11,849 bases of DNA from Microcaldota archaeon (GTDB lineage: Archaea; Micrarchaeota; Micrarchaeia; Norongarragalinales; Norongarragalinaceae): assembly GCA_016214445.1 (NCBI GenBank), contig JACROM010000043.1:1-11849 (forward strand), read 5' to 3'. This document shows, piece by piece, positions 1 through 5,650 of this stretch; within the stretch, counting starts at the first letter, position 1, and every line of letters begins with the position of its first letter. Below the pieces are notes generated by a model, which saw nothing but the letters and a program-made list of their open reading frames with translations, ran no database searches and was not told the origin of the DNA. The position numbers were made by a program, and so were the translations under genes.

Positions 1-2
1 AG

Positions 3-137
3 GATGTGCTGGTGCGAATGCGTAATCTGAAGTGCAAAGTCTATCCGAACGACTTGATTGTTAGTGAATTAACCAAGAAGCAGAGGGAAATTGTTGAGAA
101 ACTGGGCATCATAGTGCCCAAAACCACGGGAATTTAG
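3..137 (+). CDS. C-terminal end of a probable DDE transposase (partial)
   Basis: The window opens inside a reading frame that stops at TAG 135-137, giving about 44 residues. The tail contains SELTKKQREIVEKLGI followed by a short Pro/Lys/Thr end. From memory, this 'SELTKxQrEI...lgI..P' ending is typical of archaeal IS4/IS1634-like DDE transposases, in which a last beta strand is followed by a short amphipathic helix. The catalytic DDE residues would lie upstream of the window, so family membership cannot be confirmed here. The next start codon with a good ribosome binding site lies only 38 bases downstream, so the toxin-antitoxin locus begins directly after this gene with no visible promoter between. 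It could instead be the end of an unrelated chromosomal gene. Confidence 0.45.
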   Translation, partial: DVLVRMRNLKCKVYPNDLIVSELTKKQREIVEKLGIIVPKTTGI

Positions 138-175
138 GAAATTGCGCCAAGCGTTAACTATCGAAGGTGGTTACA

Positions 176-247
176 ATGCCGGCAAAGGAGAAATCGAAAG
201 CAAAGAAGAAACCGATGAAGAAGGGCGGATGCTGCAGCTGCTGTTGA
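176..247 (+). CDS. Lys-rich/Cys-rich micropeptide upstream of HEPN gene
   Basis: This is a 23-codon frame starting ATG 176 and ending TGA 245. The ribosome binding site is good: GAAGGTGG at 163-170, five bases before the ATG. The N-terminal two thirds is very basic (nine Lys between residues 4 and 20) and the C-terminus is GGCCSCC, a compact four-cysteine cluster that could bind a metal ion or form disulfides. I do not recognise the family. The frame is in phase with the downstream HEPN gene: after the TGA, 25 sense codons lead without another stop to the HEPN ATG at 323, which has no ribosome binding site of its own. It may be a genuine small protein, a translational-coupling leader, or the 5' part of a longer HEPN gene broken by or read through the TGA. 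Confidence 0.45.
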   Translation: MPAKEKSKAKKKPMKKGGCCSCC

Positions 248-322
248 AAGGGCAGTGCAGCCGCTGAAGACAAAAGCGAGAAAACCAAACAGTTTAAACC
301 CGAATGGACAAAACAGTTAAAC

Positions 323-727
323 ATGCAGGACAACAACCGGACGGCTTTCGAAAAATGGTTCAGCCAATCCGAGTACGACCTGAAGGCCGCAAAACGCAGC
401 ATGGCGCAAAACGATTACGAGTGGGCATGCTTCCAGAGCCAGCAAAGCGCCGAGAAGGCACTGAAAGCGTACTTGATGCTTAAAGGAAAACGCGATTTGA
501 TGACCCATTCAGTCTACGCGCTTCTGAAAGAAGCAACGGCAAACGAGAAAACCCTTGAAAAATGCATGGATTGCAAGGCCCTTGACCAATACTATATTTC
601 CACAAGGTATCCTGAAGGCTTGCCTGACGGCATTCCTCATGATTTCTACAAGGAAGGTGACGCAAAAAAATGCATAAGCTACGCCGGAAGGCTGTTGTCG
701 GCGATAAGGGGATTGACTCGAAAATAA
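323..727 (+). CDS. HEPN-domain protein, HepT-like toxin candidate
   Basis: A 134-residue, mostly helical protein of the HEPN family (PF05168 type). Diagnostic stretches are SAEKALKAYL (about 42-51) and the C-terminal RYPEGLPDGIPHDFYKEGDA segment followed by a final helix. R57 and H62 (RDLMTH) form an R-X4-H motif, the signature of RNase-active HEPN toxins. In HEPN/MNT pairs the HEPN protein is typically an RNase toxin neutralised by the nucleotidyltransferase, in characterised cases by AMPylation of a Tyr near the active site. Tyrosines lie at Y50 and Y65 here. The next gene is the expected MNT partner and its frame overlaps this one. ATG 323 lacks an evident ribosome binding site, so translation may depend on the micro-ORF upstream or use a start in the open 248-322 extension. 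The family call is firm; toxicity is inferred. Confidence 0.88.
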   Translation: MQDNNRTAFEKWFSQSEYDLKAAKRSMAQNDYEWACFQSQQSAEKALKAYLMLKGKRDLMTHSVYALLKEATANEKTLEKCMDCKALDQYYISTRYPEGLPDGIPHDFYKEGDAKKCISYAGRLLSAIRGLTRK

Positions 728-1002
728 GGCGGATAATCGGGAACATCAAAGCAAGGATGGCGCCTGAAAAAATCCTGCTGTTCGGCTCGTTCGCAAGAGG
801 CGACTACCACGAGAAAAGCGACGTTGACCTGGTGGTTGTGGCGGACTTCAAGGAACGCTTCTTTGAAAGGATAGGAAAAGTGCTGGAATGCAACGACACC
901 GACCTGGTTGTCGAGGCTTTGGCTTACACGCCCGAAGAGTTCGAGAGGAAGAAGACTGAAACTTTCCTCAGGAAGGCGCTGGCCGAAGGGGTATGGCTGT
1001 GA
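670..1002 (+). CDS. MNT-type minimal nucleotidyltransferase, MntA-like antitoxin candidate
   Basis: A small nucleotidyltransferase of the polymerase-beta fold, 110 aa from ATG 670. It shows the exact GSX10DXD signature: G39-S40, D51 and D53 in FGSFARGDYHEKSDVDLVVV. A third carboxylate is probably supplied by D78 or E82 before the YTPEEF segment. In MntA antitoxins this site AMPylates the partner HEPN toxin. The ATG at 670 overlaps the HEPN frame by 58 bases and the first about 14 residues do not look like the family. Alignment-wise the protein should begin near residue 15, where ATT 712 follows the purine-rich AAGGGG, so a non-standard start just inside the HEPN stop is possible. Overlap of the two genes implies translational coupling, usual for toxin-antitoxin pairs. 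Its stop overlaps the next micro-ORF start. Confidence 0.88.
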   Translation: MHKLRRKAVVGDKGIDSKIRRIIGNIKARMAPEKILLFGSFARGDYHEKSDVDLVVVADFKERFFERIGKVLECNDTDLVVEALAYTPEEFERKKTETFLRKALAEGVWL

Positions 1003-1070
1003 AAGAAAGCGCCAAAAAACTTCTCATGAACCTGAGGCGCGCTCATGTCCTAAGCGAATTGAAAAAATAA
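993..1070 (+). CDS. Possible 25-aa micro-ORF coupled to MNT gene
   Basis: ATG 993 lies inside the last codons of the nucleotidyltransferase gene (ATGGCTGTGA arrangement) and is preceded by the purine-rich GAAGGGG. The frame encodes 25 residues (starting MAVKESAKK, ending in SELKK) and stops at TAA 1068. It is basic and likely helical. A second frame through 1060-1090 would continue with an IIAWLERV-like helix, so this may be the remnant of a longer protein broken by a frameshift. I recognise no family. It is the last thing before the convergent deoxyhypusine synthase gene. Confidence 0.25.
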   Translation: MAVKESAKKLLMNLRRAHVLSELKK

Positions 1071-1078
1071 TTGCTTGG

Positions 1079-1957
1079 CTAGAAAGAGTTTAGAGTCCGT
1101 AACGCCAGCGGGAACGTTATGGTCGCGTCGCCGTATACTACTGCTGAAGTTCCTTTCAGCTTCTTCCACGACTTCGCTTCCCGAGGGGGCGCGCCCGAGA
1201 GCGAGCCGTCGTATTCCTGCGCGGTAGTGAAGTAGACAGCGGAGTCCAGCCCGTCCCTCAAAAGGTTGCAGCCCAAAGTAAGGTGCTTGGAAGGCCCGCC
1301 GCCCAAAATTATCGCGGATGTTTTCTTTGCCTGCAAGACGATGTTCGCCAGCTCGTTCAGGTCGCCGGTCACGTCAACTACGAAGTCTGAGTGGTCCTGT
1401 TTGAAGAAGAACAACTGCAAACCAATAGCAGAATCAACCAAAGCTGGCGAAAAAACGGGAACGTTGCATTCAGCGCATGCTTTCAGGAAAGAGTGCTCGC
1501 CCTTCGCCAGAGTAGAGAGTTCGGTTACGAGTTCCCGCGAAGTCCACGTTTTCTTTTTGTTGTAAAGTTCCTTGAAAAGAGGCTGCACTTTTCCTTCCAA
1601 AAGCTCGTACGCCTTGTTGGGAACCAAGAGGTTTCCAATCCGGTTGTATTCGTCCCTTATCTTCTCATCGTCTTCCCCGAAGGAGCCGATTTCATATGCA
1701 AGGTGGCTTTTGATTATGTCGTGGTCCGCGCTCCCGCCCGAAGTTACCACCACGTCAACCCAGCCTTGGCGGATCAAATCGGCGAAAACACCCCGCAACC
1801 CTGAAGCAACCATGTTCGCTGTGAACGCTAAAAAAACCGTCCGATCTTCGTCTTCCTTCATTTCCTTTATCAGCTCAACAGCCCGGCAAAGCTCGGTTGC
1901 CTGGAAGCCGGTTGTTTCCGAAATGGAGTCGCCGATGCCGAGGTCTTCGACTTTCAT
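1079..1957 (-). CDS. dhs: Deoxyhypusine synthase
   Basis: A 292-aa enzyme that transfers the aminobutyl group of spermidine to a lysine of archaeal translation factor aIF5A, with NAD as cofactor, the first step of hypusine formation. Visible landmarks: TGFQATEL near 16-23; the nucleotide-binding TSGGSADHDIIK (72-83); GGGPSKH (219-225), whose H225 matches human H288; AQEYDGSLSGAP (246-257); and REAKSWKKL (259-267), where W264 and K266 match human W327 and the catalytic K329 and E260 matches E323. The residue equivalent to human D316 is Leu (L253), which from memory is common in archaeal forms. It is somewhat shorter than typical archaeal and human enzymes, mainly at the N-terminus. ATG 1957 has no ribosome binding site but a TATA-like box lies 27 bases upstream, so the mRNA is probably leaderless. 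The gene is monocistronic here. Confidence 0.95.
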   Translation of the reverse strand: MKVEDLGIGDSISETTGFQATELCRAVELIKEMKEDEDRTVFLAFTANMVASGLRGVFADLIRQGWVDVVVTSGGSADHDIIKSHLAYEIGSFGEDDEKIRDEYNRIGNLLVPNKAYELLEGKVQPLFKELYNKKKTWTSRELVTELSTLAKGEHSFLKACAECNVPVFSPALVDSAIGLQLFFFKQDHSDFVVDVTGDLNELANIVLQAKKTSAIILGGGPSKHLTLGCNLLRDGLDSAVYFTTAQEYDGSLSGAPPREAKSWKKLKGTSAVVYGDATITFPLALRTLNSF

Positions 1958-1979
1958 TGGAAAAAGAGTGGCTTGGGTT

Positions 1980-1989
1980 GAATAAAAAG
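1980..1989 (-). promoter_or_regulatory. TATA-like box of dhs (leaderless spacing)
   Basis: On the minus strand this reads CTTTTTATTC. Its centre is about 27 bases upstream of the dhs ATG at 1957, the spacing expected when an archaeal transcript starts at the start codon. No ribosome binding site is seen between it and the ATG, which fits. Confidence 0.5.
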
Positions 1990-2305
1990 CAGGCGGGAGT
2001 AGTGGCGCGGCGGGTGAAAACTAAAGTATTCGAAGAAAGGCAGCGGGGCTATGGAAGAAGACGAGCGAACAAATACGGAAACAAAAAAGTAAAAAAGGGG
2101 TTACGCGCTTTAATAGATGAGAAAGAAAAACGCGAAAAGAGCTCTCCAACCCTTTTTCTTCCCGACGCCCTCCTCTACTCATCCTCTACGCGCGGCCCCC
2201 TGAAAACCAGCAATTACATGGAAAGAACATCAAAGGACTTTGCAACGAAGATAATAGAGCAACGCGCATAAGTGCGCTATCATTCCCGTACCCCCCTGGT
2301 TACAA
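1990..2305. other. Gene-poor stretch between dhs promoter and the two-TM gene
   Basis: I find no recognisable gene here. A plus-strand frame is open from GTG 2002 to TAA 2269-2271 (89 codons, very basic, no convincing ribosome binding site, overlapping the dhs promoter on the other strand). It may be chance or a small unknown protein. A short perfect hairpin, GCGCA-taag-TGCGC (2264-2277), lies about 30 bases past the stop of the minus-strand two-TM gene and could assist termination, but no T-run follows it on the minus strand. Confidence 0.35.
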
Positions 2306-2536
2306 TCATGTTATCACGTCGCTTGAAACTCCGTACTTCCCGTTTACCGTAAGCCTGTGCGGCTTGTACAGGAAAGCCAAAAACATGAAAGACACTGCAA
2401 AGAACACTATGCTCTGCGCGATGAACAGGAAATAGAGCGAAAGCAGGAAAAGCGCAATGACGAGCGAGTCCTGCGGGGCGGAAAAAGAAATCACTGGGGC
2501 TTCGGTCACTTCTCCTTCGATATGCTGTAACTCCAT
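2306..2536 (-). CDS. Small two-TM membrane protein, unknown function
   Basis: A 76-aa protein from ATG 2536. A hydrophilic, acidic N-terminus of about 25 residues (MELQHIEGEVTEAP...) is followed by two hydrophobic segments (about 28-40 and 43-60, separated by a short QS turn) and a short basic tail ending in VSSDVIT. This predicts a helical hairpin in the membrane. GGTGGG lies nine bases before the ATG on the minus strand and supports this start. The frame is open for a further 85 codons upstream, to GTG 2791, but that extension is Arg/Trp-rich, looks unlike the rest and would begin upstream of the predicted transcription start from the TATA box at 2801-2810. No family recognised. Confidence 0.5.
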   Translation of the reverse strand: MELQHIEGEVTEAPVISFSAPQDSLVIALFLLSLYFLFIAQSIVFFAVSFMFLAFLYKPHRLTVNGKYGVSSDVIT

Positions 2537-2820
2537 TTTTTTATCCCACCGCCTTTGCGACCATGATTGTTTTCGGACGCGCTCCCCTACGCGAGCCGGC
2601 CAAAGCCCCAAAAAAACAGGCGCATGCTCTAGGAACAAGATTTTTCGCGGTGGTTGCGGAACCGAGTTTTCACCTTTCTTCAGGATTTGCCTCCTTTGGG
2701 TTTTGAAAACATGACGGCCCGCAAGCCACTCCGCGAACTTGTCCGGATTTGTGCCACTCTTAAATTCCCACCTCCTTGCCGACTTTATCACGCCAAACTC
2801 CTATAAATAGTTTTCGTTTC

Positions 2821-2836
2821 CTAACAGATTTGTTAG
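2821..2836. promoter_or_regulatory. Palindrome CTAACA-N4-TGTTAG, operator candidate
   Basis: A perfect 6-bp inverted repeat with a 4-base spacer (CTAACAgattTGTTAG), placed between the minus-strand TATA box at 2801-2810 and the plus-strand TATA box at 2889-2896. A dimeric regulator could bind here and control one or both divergent transcripts. No regulator is assigned. Confidence 0.35.
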
Positions 2837-2886
2837 ATTTCCAACAAAACAGTGTTTTTTACTACTCAATCGTGTTATTTCGAAAG

Positions 2887-2896
2887 CCTTTTATAG
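2887..2896 (+). promoter_or_regulatory. TATA box of the HTH/ACT gene
   Basis: CCTTTTATAG, preceded by a purine-rich CGAAAG that resembles a BRE. Its centre is about 34 bases before ATG 2926, giving a leader of only several bases. The mRNA would begin close to the ribosome binding site GGGAG at 2917-2921, four bases before the ATG. Confidence 0.6.
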
Positions 2897-2925
2897 CCTC
2901 AGGCTGTTGTTTTTGTGGGAGAAGA

Positions 2926-3627
2926 ATGCAAAAGCAAAGCACGGAGTCCGTGCGCCTGTCGGGCATAGTGGGGGAAACAGTCTCGGACATGTCGTTTCTT
3001 CACGAAAGCATGCGGCTCGGCCTGTTGAACCTGACTGCCTTGGCCCGGATGATAAAGCCTACAGTCGACAAACGCCTAGGCGGCGAAAACGTTACCGTGG
3101 AAGCCATAACCATGGCGCTTCGCAGGTACACCCTGGCAGTGCCCTACAAAGGTTCGGCCGAATTGTTCGGAATCATTTCAGAGTGCAAGATGAACATACA
3201 GAGCGACATGACCTGCGTCAATTACCCGTATTCGGAAGAGTTCATGGAACAGCTGAACCATCTCAAAGGCGAAATCCAGTTCGAAGGCGAGAAAATGTAT
3301 GTCATCCAGCGCAGCGACGAGATTTCAGTCATAACGCACACGAAGTTCATGGATGAGGTGAAGAAAGTCGCCGGCACGCTGAAGCCTTTGAGCGAAAACC
3401 GCAACCTCGCCTTGCTCACCATAGCCTACCCGAAGAAAGGCTACGACATACCCGGGCTGTACAACTTTTTCATCAGCAAGTTCAACGACGCGGGCGTCAA
3501 CCTGTGGAACACTTTCAGTTCGTACAGCAAAATCTCTTTCCTGGTGAACGAGGATGATGCGGTTCTGATGTACGACCGGCTCAACAAGGCGTTCAAGAGC
3601 GCCAAGGAGCTTGCAGAAGTAATCTAG
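2926..3627 (+). CDS. HTH and ACT-domain regulatory protein
   Basis: A 233-aa protein. The N-terminal part (about residues 10-70: DMSFLHESMRLGLLNLTALARMIKP followed by GENVTVEAITMALRRY) matches a widespread archaeal helical/HTH-like module, whose usual pattern is 'lxxalxxGlxNysALAR.lkP......v.xdAivmALrRy'. The C-terminal part (about residues 163-228: NLALLTIAYPKKGYDIPGLY, then DAGVNLWNTFSSYSKISFLV and EDDAVLMYDRLNKAF) is an ACT domain of the kind found at the end of aspartokinase. The middle, 80-155, probably holds a second diverged ACT-like repeat. ACT domains usually bind amino acids, so it may sense one and regulate transcription or an enzyme; the ligand is unknown. ATG 2926 was chosen over frame extension to 2776 because of the promoter and GGGAG. 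The stop shares bases with the metG stop. Confidence 0.75.
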   Translation: MQKQSTESVRLSGIVGETVSDMSFLHESMRLGLLNLTALARMIKPTVDKRLGGENVTVEAITMALRRYTLAVPYKGSAELFGIISECKMNIQSDMTCVNYPYSEEFMEQLNHLKGEIQFEGEKMYVIQRSDEISVITHTKFMDEVKKVAGTLKPLSENRNLALLTIAYPKKGYDIPGLYNFFISKFNDAGVNLWNTFSSYSKISFLVNEDDAVLMYDRLNKAFKSAKELAEVI

Positions 3628-5270
3628 TTTGAAAGCTTCCTTACCTGCTTCTCGACAAGTTCGTCCTCCATCCTCGGGAACAACGGTTTCGCGCTCACTT
3701 TGAGCCCGGGCTTGAAACCTGAAAGGTCCGCCCACTTTCCAGGAGCGGGAACCCCTAACTGCCTAAACACTTCAACGGAAGAGAACGGAAGGAACGGGTA
3801 AAGGGCAAGGGCAAGGGAATAAACCGCCTTGGCGCTCAGGTAAAGAACGGTGTCAAGCTCTTCCTGGTTCTTCAGCTTCCAAGGCGCGCGGTCGTTGAAG
3901 TACTTGTTCGCCTCGGAAGCATGCGCGAATAATTCTTCTTGCGCTTCCTTGACCCGGATGGCATCTAGCTTCTCGCCTACGTTCCAGATCCCTTCCAGCT
4001 TCTTCTCGAAAGCCTTGTCCTGGTCTGAATACTTTCCTGGTCTAGGCACAACTCCTCCGGCTTTGCGTTCTATGAACGACAAAACGCGGAAAACTAAGTT
4101 CCCATACGCTCCAATGAGTTCGTTGTTCGTCTTTGCCTGGAAGTCCTTCCACGCGAAGTTGCCGTCAGTTGTGTCAGCGGGAGTGATGCTCGTCATGTAA
4201 TACCTAAGGACATCAGGCGCAACCTCGCCCAGAACTTCCTTCAGGAGCACGAACGTGCCGCGGCTTTTGCTCATCTTCTGGCCTTCAACATTAAGGTAGC
4301 CCCTGGTCGGTATGGCTTTTGGAAGAGCGTATCCTGCAGCATGGAGCATTGCCGGCCAGAACAGGTAGTGGTGGTACACTATGTCCTTGCCTATGAAGTG
4401 GATTATTTCGCTTTTTTCGTTCCACCAGTCTTCAAGGTTTTCGTTGTTTTCGGAGCACCACTTCTTCGTCGCTGCAACATAGCCTATGGGCGCGTCGAAC
4501 CACACGTAGAAGAACTGGTTTTTTCTTCCGGGAATGGGTATGCCGAAATATGGCCCGTCTCGCGTGATGTCCCATTCCTTCAGGTCCTTGAGCCAGTTCT
4601 GCACGTAATGAACCACGTCCTTCTGCAACGACTGCGCTTGTAGGAAATCTTCAAGTTCCTTCCTGAAAGCGCTCAGTTTGAAGAAGACATGTTCTACTTT
4701 GCGCGAAGTGGGTTGTTTGCCGCATATCGCGCATTCTGGCTTCAAAAGGTCCTTCGGCGAATAGACTTTGCCGCATTTCTCGCACCCATCTCCGTACTGG
4801 TCCTCTGCCTTGCAATGCGGACAAGCGCCTTTGACGTAACGGTCGGGCAAAAAGCGCTTACAGCTGGAACAGAAGGTCAGCTCCACTTCCTTGAGGAAAG
4901 TGCATCCTCTCTTTTCAGCCCGTTCGTAGAAGAGTTCCGACAGTTCCCTGCTTTCATCTGAATGGGTGTGGTGGAACACGTCGAACGATACGCCCAACGC
5001 CTGAAAATCCTTCTCCTGGCGCTCGTGGTATTTCTCCACGAATTTCTCCGGCTCCATCTTCTCCTTGGCGGCGTTCATTTCTATAGGGGTGCCGTGCTCG
5101 TCAGTTGCGCAGGCGAAAACAACGTCGCACCCCTTAAGCCTGCAGTACCTTGCGTAGACATCTGCAGGCAGGTAAGTCGAGCGTATTCCGCCGATGTGCA
5201 GGTCGCCGTTGGCGTACGGCAAGGCCGAAGTGATGAGTTTCCTCTGTCTTTTCTGTGCTATGCGAACCAC
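3624..5270 (-). CDS. metG: Methionyl-tRNA synthetase
   Basis: A 548-aa class I aminoacyl-tRNA synthetase that charges tRNA-Met. Seen directly: the HIGH motif as HIGG (25-28) within PYANGDLHIGGIRS; KMSKS at 332-336 in GQKMSKSRG; two zinc knuckles with C134/C137/C150/C153 and C163/C166/C180/C183; and the FIGKDIVYHHYLFWPAML segment of the catalytic fold (292-309). The helical anticodon-binding domain follows (about 380-510). The protein stops there, without the C-terminal EMAPII/Trbp111-like tRNA-binding domain of many MetRSs. In archaea that domain can be a separate gene, not present in this window. The start is uncertain: GTG 5270 is the annotated choice, but AGGTGG (5267-5272) sits on it and is ideally spaced for ATA 5261 (residue 4). 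TATA-like CGTTTATTAC (5297-5306) fits either. Convergent with the HTH/ACT gene. Confidence 0.97.
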   Translation of the reverse strand: MVRIAQKRQRKLITSALPYANGDLHIGGIRSTYLPADVYARYCRLKGCDVVFACATDEHGTPIEMNAAKEKMEPEKFVEKYHERQEKDFQALGVSFDVFHHTHSDESRELSELFYERAEKRGCTFLKEVELTFCSSCKRFLPDRYVKGACPHCKAEDQYGDGCEKCGKVYSPKDLLKPECAICGKQPTSRKVEHVFFKLSAFRKELEDFLQAQSLQKDVVHYVQNWLKDLKEWDITRDGPYFGIPIPGRKNQFFYVWFDAPIGYVAATKKWCSENNENLEDWWNEKSEIIHFIGKDIVYHHYLFWPAMLHAAGYALPKAIPTRGYLNVEGQKMSKSRGTFVLLKEVLGEVAPDVLRYYMTSITPADTTDGNFAWKDFQAKTNNELIGAYGNLVFRVLSFIERKAGGVVPRPGKYSDQDKAFEKKLEGIWNVGEKLDAIRVKEAQEELFAHASEANKYFNDRAPWKLKNQEELDTVLYLSAKAVYSLALALYPFLPFSSVEVFRQLGVPAPGKWADLSGFKPGLKVSAKPLFPRMEDELVEKQVRKLSN

Positions 5271-5549
5271 CTATTCAGTGGAAATGCCCTTCAGAAGTAA
5301 TAAACGTTTTTCTTAGATAGAAAGGTGTTAAAACAACCGTTAGCTTAGTTTTACCATACGGAACGGGAAGAACAAAAGAAGCCGAGAGTTTTGCTTTTGT
5401 CGCCTCAGAAAGACATCAGCAAGTTGTTCACAACCGCGCCGCTATTCCTTGCCGCAAACATCAGGGAAATTGCGAAAGTAAAGGTTGTGCCGTCTTCAGC
5501 TTCAATAAAAGCGGTTGAAAAAATCGCGACTCAACCGAAAAAGAAACTA

Positions 5550-5593
5550 TACCAAACCGCGAAAGTTTTGCGAAACTTTCGCGCCGTTTGGTA
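5550..5593. repeat. Long inverted repeat 1 (about 19-bp stem, tetraloop)
   Basis: TACCAAAC-CGCGAAAGTTT, loop TGCG, AAACTTTCGCG-CC-GTTTGGTA. Pairing runs 5558-5568 with 5573-5583, then 5550-5557 with 5586-5593, interrupted only by the two unpaired bases 5584-5585. The stem is unusually strong for this sequence. There is no T-run directly after it on either strand, so it is not a standard terminator. Confidence 0.8.
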
Positions 5594-5594
5594 G

Positions 5595-5641
5595 ATAGCA
5601 AACCAAGACTGTTTCGTCGTGTTATTTTCTTGGTTTGCTAT
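5595..5641. repeat. Long inverted repeat 2 (14-bp perfect stem, 19-base loop)
   Basis: ATAGCAAACCAAGA (5595-5608) pairs perfectly with TCTTGGTTTGCTAT (5628-5641) across a 19-base loop. It begins one base after hairpin 1 and ends ten bases before the stop codon end of the AbiEii-like gene on the minus strand. On that strand it is the first structure the transcript meets after the stop, so it could act as a 3' end or stability element. Both hairpins contain a CAAAC/CCAA-type arm. Confidence 0.8.
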
Positions 5642-5650
5642 AAAAACAAC

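Larger units (their letters stand above)
2537..2925. other. Divergent regulatory region with an uncertain reading frame
   Basis: About 390 bases with no secure gene. The minus strand has a TATA box (CTATTTATAG, 2801-2810). About 26 bases past it is a near-perfect ribosome binding site (AAGGAGGTGG, 2767-2776), and ten bases further a GTG (2757) opening a 25-aa frame that ends at TGA 2680-2682 (ends FSKPKGGKS). This promoter-RBS-start spacing is orderly, so a short translated leader upstream of the two-TM gene is plausible. The alternative is the in-frame N-terminal extension of the two-TM gene. The plus strand carries the palindrome at 2821-2836 and the promoter of the HTH/ACT gene. Confidence 0.4.
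5271..5650. other. 380-base region: metG promoter, an uncertain ORF and paired hairpins
   Basis: The minus-strand metG promoter occupies about 5271-5310 (TATA-like CGTTTATTAC at 5297-5306). A plus-strand frame is open from TTG 5391 to TAG 5592-5594 (67 codons, basic, ending inside the first hairpin). It has no good ribosome binding site and no family I recognise, so I do not call it a gene. It could be the relic of a longer protein, since it reads like coding sequence in places (helical IKAVEKIATQPKKK). The rest is the double hairpin described separately. Confidence 0.4.

Noticed and set aside
245..247. TGA after the CCSCC codons as a selenocysteine codon
   Set aside because: Sec decoding is restricted to few archaea, no archaeal-type SECIS was recognised, and other genes here end in TGA; kept only as a remote option within the readthrough finding.
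2537..2791. N-terminal extension of the two-TM protein to GTG 2791, with an ILFLEHAPVF stretch resembling the LipB motif LLLLEHPPVY
   Set aside because: The similarity is a few residues only, no other LipB feature (HxGG, RGGxxTYHGPGQ) is present, and the extension would start upstream of the predicted transcription start; ATG 2536 has its own ribosome binding site.
5573..5583. 11-base identity AAACTTTCGCG between hairpin 1 and the tRNA intron (11605-11615)
   Set aside because: Matches of this length between two places are expected by chance in a window of this size and composition.
5391..5594. 67-codon TTG-started frame before the hairpins as a gene
   Set aside because: No ribosome binding site, no recognisable family, and its end lies inside the inverted repeat; mentioned only within the region entry.
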